Notes under the pieces: generated by a model | Seen by the model: the letters and a program-made list of their open reading frames with translations, nothing else | Databases searched by the model: none | Told to the model about the DNA's origin: nothing | Position numbers and translations under genes: made by a program | Shown here: piece after piece, positions 55,393 through 64,000 of the stretch | Position numbering within the stretch: the first letter of the stretch is position 1 | Layout of the letters: every line of letters begins with the position of its first letter | Source of the DNA: Methanosarcina horonobensis HB-1 = JCM 15518 | GTDB taxonomy: Archaea > Halobacteriota > Methanosarcinia > Methanosarcinales > Methanosarcinaceae | Assembly (NCBI RefSeq): GCF_000970285.1 | Contig: NZ_CP009516.1 | Coordinates: 1,157,036-1,221,035 of the forward strand | DNA length: 64,000 nucleotides | Direction: 5' to 3'

Positions 55393-58300
55393 TTACTTCC
55401 CTCTCTCTGTGGTCGAAATAGCATATACATTGTTATTTTTGTCTATCAATGAACTGGCGGTCAGCCACACATCCACTATCCGGCCGTCCTTGGTGAGCCG
55501 CTGAGTGCGATAAGGTTCAATGACTTCAGCCCGACTAAGCCTCTTCACTGTATCCAACTCACCTGCTTTTCGGTCCTCTGGAACCAGGCTGCTAATATTC
55601 ATTTTTAGTGCCTCGGCTTCGCTCCAGCCGTACATTCTCTCAGCGCTTGGATTCCAGGCAAGGATTCGGCCCTCCAGATCCTGAAGAGTTACAGCATCGT
55701 TAGAATCGCGCACAACCACAGCCAGGCGGTTAACCTTGATATCGGATTCCTTCAACAATTCCCTTGACCGTCTCAACTCGGTAGTATCTATAAAGGTAAT
55801 CACTGCTCCTTTGATAACGTTATCAAGAGTGCGGTAAGGTTTAATGCGCATCAGGAACCACATGCCATCCTTGGTCTGGATTTCAAGTTCTTTGGTCGTC
55901 AGTTTGTCCAGTACCTCTCTTATGTCTTCTATCAGGCGGTCATATCCTATGATATTCGGAACAATGTCCCTGATAGGCCTTCCCACATCGGTCGGGATCA
56001 AATTGACCAGGTTTGTGACTGCAGGAGTGAAACGCATAACGCGCATTCCATAATCCACGAAGATAGTGCCTATATCCGTGCCGGCGAGCAGGTTGTTCAT
56101 ATCGTTATTGGCTTGAGACAAATCAGTAACCTTATTTTGCAGTTCAGTATTGACCGTAGCCAGTTCCTCGTTAACTGACTGCAGTTCCTCTTTTGAACTC
56201 TCCAGCTCCTCGTTTGAAGACTGCAATTCTTCATTTATCGACTGCATTTCTTCGTTGGAGGATTTGAGTTCTTCAGTGGAAGTTTCCAGTTCCTCATTGG
56301 TGGCTTTGAGTTCTTCTTCCTTGATACGCAGCTGCTCCATCAACTCCAAAATGCGCTGGTCTACTTCCTTTCCGCTCTCTGTAGTCCCACCCTTTACATC
56401 CCTGGTAGCTGCCCCCTCAATATTTTCCTGTATCCATTTCGGAGGTTCCTCAAAAATGACAAGGTACAGATCTGATCCCTCGACTGCGTAAGGAGTTGTA
56501 GCCAGAGGTATTACCATCAGATTAATACTGGTGAAGTCACCATTGGTTTTGACCTGAACTCCAGAGTAGAATGATATCTTCTTATCGATAGCTGCTCTGT
56601 GCAGGGCAATAGGCAGTCTATGGTGCAGTCCCTCGCGAGCCATTTTCAGAATATTCAATCCAGCCTCACCCGTAGCCAGTTCCAGGTACATGCCGGTACG
56701 CCCATGTGTATAAAAGATGTCACCGTTTTCGTTTACGAGCACGCCGACAGGAGCATAATTTTGAAGCAAAATCTGTTCTGTCATCTCGCGATATTTAGGT
56801 TTGGCCTGGAAAGGAATTTCTTCGGGTTTACCATGAATCTCTCTGGATTCCAGTCTTGACGGGATAAATGTCGCTATGGAACGGAGTTTCTCAGCTCCAA
56901 CATTTGGCCTGCTTTTATACAATTTTGCACTGCGGTCAAGCGTATCAAAAAGATCGGTGAATCCGTTAATCGTCTCGGAGGAACCAAGAAAGAGATATTT
57001 TCCAGGGTTCAATGAGTAATAGAAGAGAGGAATTAGTCTCTTCTGCAGTTCTCCATCCATATAAATCAGTAAATTGCGGCAACTCAAGAGGTCGATTTTA
57101 GAAAATGGAGGGTCTTTGATAAGGTCATGCTCAGAAAAGATTACCATCTCACGGATATTTTTATTAATGCGGTAATTACCATCCGGGCTCACGGTAAAGA
57201 AGCGTTCCAGCCGTTCCGGCGAGACATCGGCAGCGATGCTTGCAGGATATATGCCGGCACGGGCACGTTCGATAGCTCGACTATCAATATCCGTTGCAAA
57301 AATTAGTATCTTGAAATTTCGTCTTACAGTCTCCATATACTCCTGGAACAGAATACCGATTGAATAAGCCTCCTCGCCTGTGGAACATCCGGGCACCCAG
57401 ATTCGTATCGTATCGTTTGGACGCTTTCCGACGAAGAAATTCGGGATGACTTCTTCCTGAAGCGCATCGAACGCCTTGGAATTACGAAAGAAACTGGTGA
57501 CGCTGATTAAGAAGTCGCGATAGAGCGCTTCTACTTCGGCAGGTTTTTTCTCTAAGTAGTGCACATACTCATCTATACGCCTCATAGAGTGAACGGCCAT
57601 ACGCCGCTCAATGCGTCGATTGATAGTGCCCTTCTTGTAATGTGAAAAGTCGTGACCTGTTTGGGTAAATATTAAATTGAATATCCTATTCATCAAATCT
57701 TCTGCCCTAACAGTCGGATGTACTGATCTCCCAAAAGCTTGAGTTACATAGGCAATAAGCTGGTCAGGCATTTCTTTCGGAGGCAGGATATAATCTGCCA
57801 GACCTGTGTCAATTACACTGCGCGGCATGCTGTCGTACTCGCTGGTTTCGGGGCTTTGCGCCATCACCATACCGCCTTCAGCCTTGATTGCCCGTATTCC
57901 CAATGTTCCGTCACTGCCTGTACCTGTAAGCACAATCCCTATGGCTCTCTCTTTCTTTTCCTCAGCCAGTGAGCGGAAGAAAAAATCGATAGGCGTACGA
58001 TGACCGTGTCTCACGGTTGGTTCCAGTGTGTGGAGTGTACCATCACGATAAATAAGGTCACTGTTAGGCGGGATGACATAGACGCAGTTAGGCTGGACAG
58101 CCATCCCATCAATGATCTCGTAAACCGGCATATTCGTGTAGCGTCCTATAAGAGTATTTAGAATACTTTTGTGTTTAGGATCCAGATGCTGTATTATTAC
58201 AAAGGCTACTCCAGGACTGACGTCTGCAGGAATTCCTGAAAAAAAGGCTTCGAACGCGCCCAACCCACCAGCCGATGCGCCGATGCCCACGATGGGAAAG

Positions 58301-58629
58301 TTCTGTTCCGGTTTCTGTTCCTTTTCTAGTTTCAGTTCTTCTTCTTGTTCTTCTTCCTCTTCTGGTTGTTGTTCCTCTCCCTGTTCTTTTTCTTCCTCTG
58401 GTTCTTCTTCCTTTTCTGGTTTTTCTTCTAGTTTCTCCGCCGGTTCTTGTTCTTCGAAAATTATCCTATCTTTGATTAATTTTTGAGAAGCCTCTGGAGC
58501 CTGTTCCTCATCTGGCTTCTGTTCTTGTGGTTTCGGTTTCATTTTTGGTATCTGTTTCCCTTTTGACATTTGTGCTTTCTTTTTGTTAGTGGCTTTATTT
58601 GTGAACATATTGTTACATCCTTTTATCAT
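55393..58629 (-). CDS. CheB-CheR-PAS fusion protein without kinase domain
   Basis: 1078 residues. Residues 1-110 are Glu/Lys/Pro-rich and disordered. CheB methylesterase at ~112-300: [24 protein letters not shown] and GTGSDGTLG give the Ser-His-Asp triad. CheR methyltransferase at ~310-560 ([20 protein letters not shown] (20), [23 protein letters not shown]). Then a PAS-like segment, a long coiled coil of NEEL(Q/E)SSNEEL repeats and two PAS domains, ending without HisKA or HATPase. AAAGGATG before the ATG at 58608 makes that a possible alternative start. Such fusions usually modulate chemoreceptor or kinase signalling; here no che genes are adjacent. Confidence 0.88.
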   Translation of the reverse strand: MIKGCNNMFTNKATNKKKAQMSKGKQIPKMKPKPQEQKPDEEQAPEASQKLIKDRIIFEEQEPAEKLEEKPEKEEEPEEEKEQGEEQQPEEEEEQEEELKLEKEQKPEQNFPIVGIGASAGGLGAFEAFFSGIPADVSPGVAFVIIQHLDPKHKSILNTLIGRYTNMPVYEIIDGMAVQPNCVYVIPPNSDLIYRDGTLHTLEPTVRHGHRTPIDFFFRSLAEEKKERAIGIVLTGTGSDGTLGIRAIKAEGGMVMAQSPETSEYDSMPRSVIDTGLADYILPPKEMPDQLIAYVTQAFGRSVHPTVRAEDLMNRIFNLIFTQTGHDFSHYKKGTINRRIERRMAVHSMRRIDEYVHYLEKKPAEVEALYRDFLISVTSFFRNSKAFDALQEEVIPNFFVGKRPNDTIRIWVPGCSTGEEAYSIGILFQEYMETVRRNFKILIFATDIDSRAIERARAGIYPASIAADVSPERLERFFTVSPDGNYRINKNIREMVIFSEHDLIKDPPFSKIDLLSCRNLLIYMDGELQKRLIPLFYYSLNPGKYLFLGSSETINGFTDLFDTLDRSAKLYKSRPNVGAEKLRSIATFIPSRLESREIHGKPEEIPFQAKPKYREMTEQILLQNYAPVGVLVNENGDIFYTHGRTGMYLELATGEAGLNILKMAREGLHHRLPIALHRAAIDKKISFYSGVQVKTNGDFTSINLMVIPLATTPYAVEGSDLYLVIFEEPPKWIQENIEGAATRDVKGGTTESGKEVDQRILELMEQLRIKEEELKATNEELETSTEELKSSNEEMQSINEELQSSNEELESSKEELQSVNEELATVNTELQNKVTDLSQANNDMNNLLAGTDIGTIFVDYGMRVMRFTPAVTNLVNLIPTDVGRPIRDIVPNIIGYDRLIEDIREVLDKLTTKELEIQTKDGMWFLMRIKPYRTLDNVIKGAVITFIDTTELRRSRELLKESDIKVNRLAVVVRDSNDAVTLQDLEGRILAWNPSAERMYGWSEAEALKMNISSLVPEDRKAGELDTVKRLSRAEVIEPYRTQRLTKDGRIVDVWLTASSLIDKNNNVYAISTTERGK

Positions 58630-59141
58630 AGAATCAAAATAGTTGTAATTTATTTATAGACATGTACTAAATAATGATGGAGATCATTCCTGGTGTTACG
58701 TGAATAATACTGCGAATAGGATTGAACTCATAGGTATTAGACAGGTACCAGCTTATTTTTATATCTTTATTTATTTTTTTACAAATATATAATTTAATAA
58801 ACATATCGAATCTTTTATAATAGTCAAATGTTAAAACAAAAGATTGAACCTTACTATTATAGTGATAATCTATTTAATTAGTAAGTTAATAATAATTTAC
58901 ATATTACCGTGCATATGCTCTTTAAACCTAGCTATCAGATTATAACTTTGCTGCCATTTCTATAAGCAGCTGCATTAACATGAGAGAAATGGTCTAAATC
59001 CATAATAAGAATCTACAAGAGTACCCACTTTAATATAACAGACCATTTAAATAATATAAACAGGAATATTTATATTATTTTTTATACAAAAATTTTAATG
59101 TTGTCTGAACCATTAATTTCTATATTCAAAGGGAAAAGGAA
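58630..59141. other. Divergent promoter region
   Basis: About 510 very AT-rich bases between the CheB-CheR fusion and the next kinase. No ORF or RNA gene is convincing. TTTATATTATTTTTTATACA near 59070-59090 is a TATA candidate for the kinase. Confidence 0.4.
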
Positions 59142-61070
59142 ATGAGAAACAAAGAAGATCCTAACCGTAAAAATATAGAAAATCAGATAAAGATACTGTC
59201 GGAGAGTGTGGAATTATCAAATGATGCCATTGTAACCACATCGCTTGATGGCATTATTACCAGCTGGAATAAAGGTGCAGAGTTAATTTATGGATATCCG
59301 GCTAAAGAAGTTCTTGGAATGCCTATGGCCATCCTAGATCCACCCATTTTAGTCGGAGAAACAAAAGAACTGAATGAACTTATTGAATTTGAAGAACAAA
59401 TAAACAATTATGAGACTTTACGCTTAAGAAAGGACGGTAAGTTGATAAATGTCTCATTAACTCTTTCTCCAATTCTCGATGATTCTGAAAAATTGATCGC
59501 AGTCTTGATTATCGCCAGGGATATAACCAAAAGTAAAATGGCAGAAGAAAAACTGATGAAAAGCGAGGAACTATACAGGATTGTCACTGAGCAGACGGGG
59601 CAGATAATATACAACTATAATTTAATTGCAGATAAGTGCAGTTGGGCAGGTGCCATAGAAGAAGTTACAGGATATAGTTTTGAAGAATTTCGGATACTTG
59701 GCAAGTACATTTGGATTACAAAAATCTTTCCCTTAGAAGAGCCTGGTATTATTATTAAGCCCTTTACGAAGAGAATTAGCGGAGACAGATTTAGTGAAGA
59801 ATTAAAGTTTAAAAGAAAAGACGGGACTTTCATTTACATTGAAAATAGAGGTGTTTTACTTAAGGATGATTATGGTCACCCTTACAAGGCTGTCGGAGTA
59901 ATTAAGAATATTACTGATTTAAAAAATGCATTGGATAAGATTGAAGAAAGTGAGACGAAATACCGATCTTTCGTGCAAAATTTCCACGGCATTGTTTTCC
60001 AGTTTGACGAAAACTTTGCCCCTGTATTTCTGGATGGTGCTGTTGAAGGGATAACCGGGTATAGAGAAAAGGATCTCACGTCTCGGGATGGGTGGAGAGA
60101 AATAATTTATCCTGCTGATCTGACCCTCGTTCTCAAAGAAGAAGAAAAGGTTCAAAATTTTTCATCTTCCGGTTATGTAAATATTGAGTATCGTATCAAA
60201 CATTTAGACGGAAGTATCAGATGGATTAATGAAATTTTACAAAAAATTTATCGAGTAAACGGAAAGCATGTACTCTATCAGAGTACGCTTTACGATATAA
60301 CCGAGAGAAAAGAGACAGAAAAGTTTCTTGTAAACATTGAAACTGCCCGCAAAAAGGAAATACACCACAGGATTAAGAATAATCTACAAATAATCTCATC
60401 TCTTCTTGACCTCCAGGCTGAGAAATTCGATAACAGAAAATTTATTGAGGATTCAGAAGTCAAGGAAGCCTTCAGAGAAAGTCAGGATAGAGTTATATCG
60501 ATGGCTCTGATCCACGAGGAGCTCCATAAAGGCGGCAAAATTGATACACTTAACTTTTCGCAGTATATTGAAGAACTCGCAAATAATCTCTTTTTCACCT
60601 ACAGGCCTGGAAATGCCTGCATAACATTTGATAAGGATATAGAAAAAGACATTTTCTTTGACATGGATACTGCAATTCCTTTAGGAATAATTGTTAATGA
60701 ACTTTTCTCAAATTCTCTCAAATATGCATTTAAGGGAAGAAACAAAGGCGAAATTATAATTAGGTTGTCTGGGGGGGGGAAGACAGGAGGAAATATAGAC
60801 AGCATAGAGGGAAGAAAAAACGAAGACTGTAACGGCTCAATTTTCATTCTGTCTGTCTCAGATAATGGAGTTGGTATTCCAGAAGATATTGATATTGAGA
60901 ATCCTAATAGTCTCGGACTTCAACTGGTGGTTTCCCTTGTAGACCAGTTAGATGGAGAACTTGAACTTAAAAGGAATAAGGGAACAGAGTTCACTGTAAG
61001 GTTCGCTGTACCGGAAAGCAATAATACGGAATCGGCGGAATCCTTACTGCAACTAGCCGATAATGATTAA
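59142..61070 (+). CDS. PAS sensor histidine kinase (HisKA_2)
   Basis: 642 residues, cytosolic. Three PAS domains at about 10-130 (SNDAIVTTSLDGIITSWNKG), 135-265 and 268-390. HisKA_2 at ~400-480 (KKEIHHRIKNNLQIISSLLD), HATPase at ~510-630 (NELFSNSLKYAF, VSDNGVGIPED, LGLQLVV). A run of nine G at 60771-60779 encodes part of a Gly-rich loop in the ATPase domain. No response regulator is adjacent. Ends ESLLQLADND. Confidence 0.87.
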   Translation: MRNKEDPNRKNIENQIKILSESVELSNDAIVTTSLDGIITSWNKGAELIYGYPAKEVLGMPMAILDPPILVGETKELNELIEFEEQINNYETLRLRKDGKLINVSLTLSPILDDSEKLIAVLIIARDITKSKMAEEKLMKSEELYRIVTEQTGQIIYNYNLIADKCSWAGAIEEVTGYSFEEFRILGKYIWITKIFPLEEPGIIIKPFTKRISGDRFSEELKFKRKDGTFIYIENRGVLLKDDYGHPYKAVGVIKNITDLKNALDKIEESETKYRSFVQNFHGIVFQFDENFAPVFLDGAVEGITGYREKDLTSRDGWREIIYPADLTLVLKEEEKVQNFSSSGYVNIEYRIKHLDGSIRWINEILQKIYRVNGKHVLYQSTLYDITERKETEKFLVNIETARKKEIHHRIKNNLQIISSLLDLQAEKFDNRKFIEDSEVKEAFRESQDRVISMALIHEELHKGGKIDTLNFSQYIEELANNLFFTYRPGNACITFDKDIEKDIFFDMDTAIPLGIIVNELFSNSLKYAFKGRNKGEIIIRLSGGGKTGGNIDSIEGRKNEDCNGSIFILSVSDNGVGIPEDIDIENPNSLGLQLVVSLVDQLDGELELKRNKGTEFTVRFAVPESNNTESAESLLQLADND

Positions 61071-61186
61071 TTAATTGGTTCTGTTGCAGAAATATCCGTT
61101 TTATAGATCTATGATCCTGTTCAACTATATTGTTCAAATACTTAATTTGCCGAAGGCTTATTTCCGATTTTCATATTCTTCCTGGC

Positions 61187-64000
61187 TTACCGCTTTTCTG
61201 CCACTGTGAACCTTATTACGAATGCGGTTCCAGCATCCCTTTTTAATTCAAGTTCGCCCTCTAGCTGGTCCACCAGGATTGACACCAGATGCATGCCAAG
61301 AGTCTCAGAATATTCCAGATCAAAGCTCTCAGGCATACCCACTCCGTTATCCGACACAGTTAGTGTAAAATTGGCTTTTTTAAAGCCTTTGTTTTCGTTT
61401 TTGTTTTCGTCTTTTAGTTGTTTGTCCATGCATTCTTTATTTTCTTCTCTGCGAAGTTTTATTTTAACTGTCCCCTTATCCCTGCCTGGAAATGCATGTT
61501 TGAGAGAATTGGAAACAAGTTCGTTAACAATTATTCCCAGCGGGACTGCGATATCCATATTAAATAACGAGTTTTCTTCCAGATCCATATTTAAGCTGAT
61601 ATCGGTGTTTCCAAGCTTATATGTCAGGAAAAGATTTTCGGCGAGTTCTTCAATGTACGGTGAAAAGTTAAGCGTGTCGAGTCCTTCACCTTTGTGCAAT
61701 TCCTCATGGATAAGAGCCATAGATATTACTCTGTCCTGGCTTACCCTGAAAGCTTCAAGGACTTCAGAATCGTGAATATATTGTTTGTTCTTGAACTTCT
61801 CAGCCTGAAGATCCAGCAGGGAAGAGATTACCTGCAGGTTATTCTTTATCCGGTGGTGAATTTCCTTTTTACGTGCAATCTCGATATTTGCGAGGGCTTC
61901 TTCTGCTTTAATGCGCTCAGTAATGTTTCTGACAACAGCTGAGACGGCTACAAGCTCTCCGGATGAATCAAAAACCGGAGAAAGAGTTATCGAAATATTT
62001 ATTATGGTACCGTCTTTTTTTAACCGTAAAGTTCTGTAACGCTGGATCTTTTCTCTTTGTTTAATCTTTTCGATTAATTGTTTTACTTCCCCTTTAAGAT
62101 TATCCGGTTCGAGTATTGACACGTTTTTTCCCAGAATCTCTTCAGCTGAGTAACCATAAATCTCCTCTGCCCCTTTATTCCAGCTGGTAATAGTACCATC
62201 AAGAGACTCGGTTATAATAGCATCGTCTGAAGATTCCACAGCATCCGCCAGTTTCTTAAGTTTCTCTTCTGCTTTCTTGCTTTCTGTAATATCCTGAACT
62301 GTTCCCCTCATTCTAACAGGAGCATTTTTTTCCTCAAAAATAACTTCTCCCTGTACATGGACTACACGCTCTTCTCCATCAGCCAGGATGATTCTATGAT
62401 TAATGTCAAAGGGCTTTCCTTTTAAAGCTCTTTTAATGGCGTTGTCCACATATTCCCGATCGTCGGGGTGTGTGTGACTTAAAATCTCATTGTAGGATGA
62501 GCAAGATTCTTGAGTAGTAAGTCCGAAAATACGATATATTTCATCAGACCAGTACATTTCATCCGTTACAAGATCCCAGTCCCAACTTCCAATATGAGCC
62601 ATTTTTTGAGCTTCAGAGAATCTTCTCTCATTTTCCACTAATGCATTATAAGTTTCTTCAAGTTCAGCTGTACGTTCTTTAACTTTTTCTTCTAAACTGT
62701 CACATGCTTTTTTAAGGGCTTCTTCTGCTTTTTTGCGCTCGGTGATATCTTGCGTTATGCCAAAACCGCTAGTCAGTGCTCCGCCTTTGTCAAATTCAAG
62801 ATATGCCTTTTCACGCACCCACCTGATCTTACCGTCCGCGATGATGCGATGCTCGATTTCTTTTGGTTCGCTCACCAACCCCGCTTTCCATTCCTTCTCA
62901 ACATACTCTCTATCATCCGGGTGGACCGCCGTAAGAAAGGTCTCATAGGTCAAGGGAGTGCCTTCTGGGATGCCAAAGATACGGTAATTTTCATCGGAAC
63001 AAGTCAATTCGTTTTTACGCACATCCAGACGCCAGCTGCCGATATTTCCCACAGCCTGGGCGTGATTGAGATCTTCCCGATTCTCCAGAAGCGCATTCAC
63101 AAGGGTGTCGCGTTCCTCCAGCGACTTGGCCAGCTTGATATTGCTGTAGCTTAACTGCGAGATCATATTGGCAAACGTCATGAAGAAGGCCATGCCTGTA
63201 TCCACAGCCTCCCTGCTTAACCGTGGAACTTTCTCAAGCGCCGCTATGTACTCCTCTTCGTTGAAACCATACTGTCTGGCCCGGGATCGGAAAAGCTCAT
63301 AGTCCAGAGACTCGTCATCAAAAAAGAACTGTCCAGAGAAGACATAGCCTATATGCTGGCTTTCCACTATGATGGGAGTTGCTATGTCCCACATATTGTT
63401 CTTGCACCTGTACAGCTTAAACTCTCCGGGGGAAACGTCAGTGGACAGCTCTGTGTCGCTTTCTATGCAGTGCTTGCAGGTTTCGGGATGAACTCTGTGG
63501 AATCTGGTGCAGATATCCTGCCAGCCGACACCTATCAGAACATTTCCTTTGAGATCATTCAGGCCTATGGGAATATGAGCAAGCTTATAGAAATCTTCCA
63601 TAAGGGGTTGGGTAGCCTCGACATCAATGATCTTGGCAAGCTCAAGGTTCGCCGTCTTCCGAGCAGGTGAGAGAATATTTTCCAGCTTCAGCCTGATATG
63701 TTGCTCTCTTTGGCGCAGCGCCTCTTCTGCTTGCTTGCGCTCAGTGATGTCGGTGAGCATACCCAGCGAGCCTGTAAACTTGCTATCCTCATTAAAAGAG
63801 GGTCTGGCACTTATAAGCACCCATAAGGCTAAGCCATCTTTACGTCTTAGTCTCAATTCATAGATCTCATCGATACCCTGTCTCCTCTTTTCCAGATTTA
63901 GTTTAAGGATAGCCTTACTTTCTTCATCGGCAAAGTCCCACACAAATCTACCAATCATTTCTTCCTGACTGTATCCTAACATCTCCGCCATTCTCTCATT
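61187..64000 (-). CDS. Multi-PAS/PocR sensor histidine kinase, 5' end beyond window
   Basis: The frame is open to base 64000 (NERMAEMLGYS...), so the N-terminus lies outside; at least 937 residues are present. Counted from the ATG at 63991: a PAS at ~1-85, a PocR-type sensory domain at ~100-290 (SPGEFKLYRCKNNMWDIATP (20), a Cys-rich HPETCKHCIESD), PAS domains at ~305-420, 440-560 and 570-690, HisKA_2 at ~700-785 (KKEIHHRIKNNLQVISSLLD) and HATPase to the end (NELVSNSLKHAF, VSDNGVGMPES). The PocR-PAS stretch (62740-63720) is richer in G+C than the flanks. PocR domains bind small organic ligands or metals in other proteins; the ligand here is unknown. Confidence 0.88.
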   Translation of the reverse strand, partial: NERMAEMLGYSQEEMIGRFVWDFADEESKAILKLNLEKRRQGIDEIYELRLRRKDGLALWVLISARPSFNEDSKFTGSLGMLTDITERKQAEEALRQREQHIRLKLENILSPARKTANLELAKIIDVEATQPLMEDFYKLAHIPIGLNDLKGNVLIGVGWQDICTRFHRVHPETCKHCIESDTELSTDVSPGEFKLYRCKNNMWDIATPIIVESQHIGYVFSGQFFFDDESLDYELFRSRARQYGFNEEEYIAALEKVPRLSREAVDTGMAFFMTFANMISQLSYSNIKLAKSLEERDTLVNALLENREDLNHAQAVGNIGSWRLDVRKNELTCSDENYRIFGIPEGTPLTYETFLTAVHPDDREYVEKEWKAGLVSEPKEIEHRIIADGKIRWVREKAYLEFDKGGALTSGFGITQDITERKKAEEALKKACDSLEEKVKERTAELEETYNALVENERRFSEAQKMAHIGSWDWDLVTDEMYWSDEIYRIFGLTTQESCSSYNEILSHTHPDDREYVDNAIKRALKGKPFDINHRIILADGEERVVHVQGEVIFEEKNAPVRMRGTVQDITESKKAEEKLKKLADAVESSDDAIITESLDGTITSWNKGAEEIYGYSAEEILGKNVSILEPDNLKGEVKQLIEKIKQREKIQRYRTLRLKKDGTIINISITLSPVFDSSGELVAVSAVVRNITERIKAEEALANIEIARKKEIHHRIKNNLQVISSLLDLQAEKFKNKQYIHDSEVLEAFRVSQDRVISMALIHEELHKGEGLDTLNFSPYIEELAENLFLTYKLGNTDISLNMDLEENSLFNMDIAVPLGIIVNELVSNSLKHAFPGRDKGTVKIKLRREENKECMDKQLKDENKNENKGFKKANFTLTVSDNGVGMPESFDLEYSETLGMHLVSILVDQLEGELELKRDAGTAFVIRFTVAEKR

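Noticed and set aside
58321-58440. Possible simple-sequence repeat array or CRISPR-like tract
   Set aside because: The (TTC/TTCT)-rich stretch is irregular and simply encodes the Glu/Gln/Lys/Pro-rich N-terminus of the CheB-CheR fusion.

Overview
The window is from a methanogenic euryarchaeon, almost certainly Methanosarcina. The signs are: a split RNA polymerase B subunit (B'' and B') inside the archaeal order rpoH-B''-B'-A'-A''-L30e-NusA-S12-S7-EF2-EF1A-S10; AT-rich intergenic DNA with archaeal TATA boxes; PGF-pre-PGF and PKD surface proteins; PAS histidine kinases of the HisKA_2 type; an MtrA-like corrinoid protein; and a formylmethanofuran dehydrogenase fragment.

Layout. 1-4.1 kb: surface proteins and a DUF4139 gene. 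4.3-13.4 kb: an accessory island with an oligopeptide/nickel-type ABC importer (oppFDCB order on the minus strand, plus a lipoprotein binding protein), two paralogous SAM methyltransferases, a drug-type MFS permease and two decayed copies of the binding-protein gene. It is bounded on the right by a second copy of the 3' tail of the DUF4139 gene. 13.6-20.4 kb: a five-PAS histidine kinase, a truncated siderophore-type binding protein, modABC (molybdate import) and an FwdB N-terminal fragment. 20.8-26.2 kb: a Met/Gly-rich surface protein, an IS256-family element with intact ends and an 8-bp target duplication but a frameshifted transposase, a 64-bp repeat pair, and a second DUF4139 gene. 26.6-32.2 kb: a redox/arsenic group (small acidic protein, AhpD-like protein with a five-cysteine tail, thioredoxin-like lipoprotein, ArsR regulator, ArsP-type permease, NYN-domain protein, ACR3 arsenite pump) carrying similar ATATCA...TGATAT palindromes. 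32.4-36.4 kb: a Cys-rich small protein, a soluble MtrA paralogue, a TusBCD/DsrEFH-like trio and two tandem winged-helix [4Fe-4S] regulators. 36.9-38.1 kb: a class III aminotransferase. 38.6-52.7 kb: the conserved transcription/translation operon, followed by tRNA-Lys(UUU). 53.0-54.4 kb: mobile-element debris. 54.5-64 kb: an alpha/beta hydrolase, a CheB-CheR-PAS fusion with no kinase domain, and two more multi-PAS histidine kinases, the last running off the window.

How the parts may work together. The housekeeping block is ordinary. The best candidates for something undescribed are (i) the 9-kb opp/methyltransferase/MFS island, whose gene content (binding protein, ABC importer, exporter-type MFS, small-molecule methyltransferases, twin palindromes in the divergent promoter) resembles opine-metallophore loci without the known biosynthetic enzymes, and (ii) the 32.4-36.4 kb cluster joining sulfur-relay proteins, a soluble corrinoid-type MtrA domain and two Fe-S winged-helix regulators. 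Several genes (rpoB'', aminotransferase, AhpD-like, MFS) appear to start at AUA/AUC/AUU codons behind good Shine-Dalgarno sequences. All functions are read from sequence motifs and remembered family features; no database search was possible.
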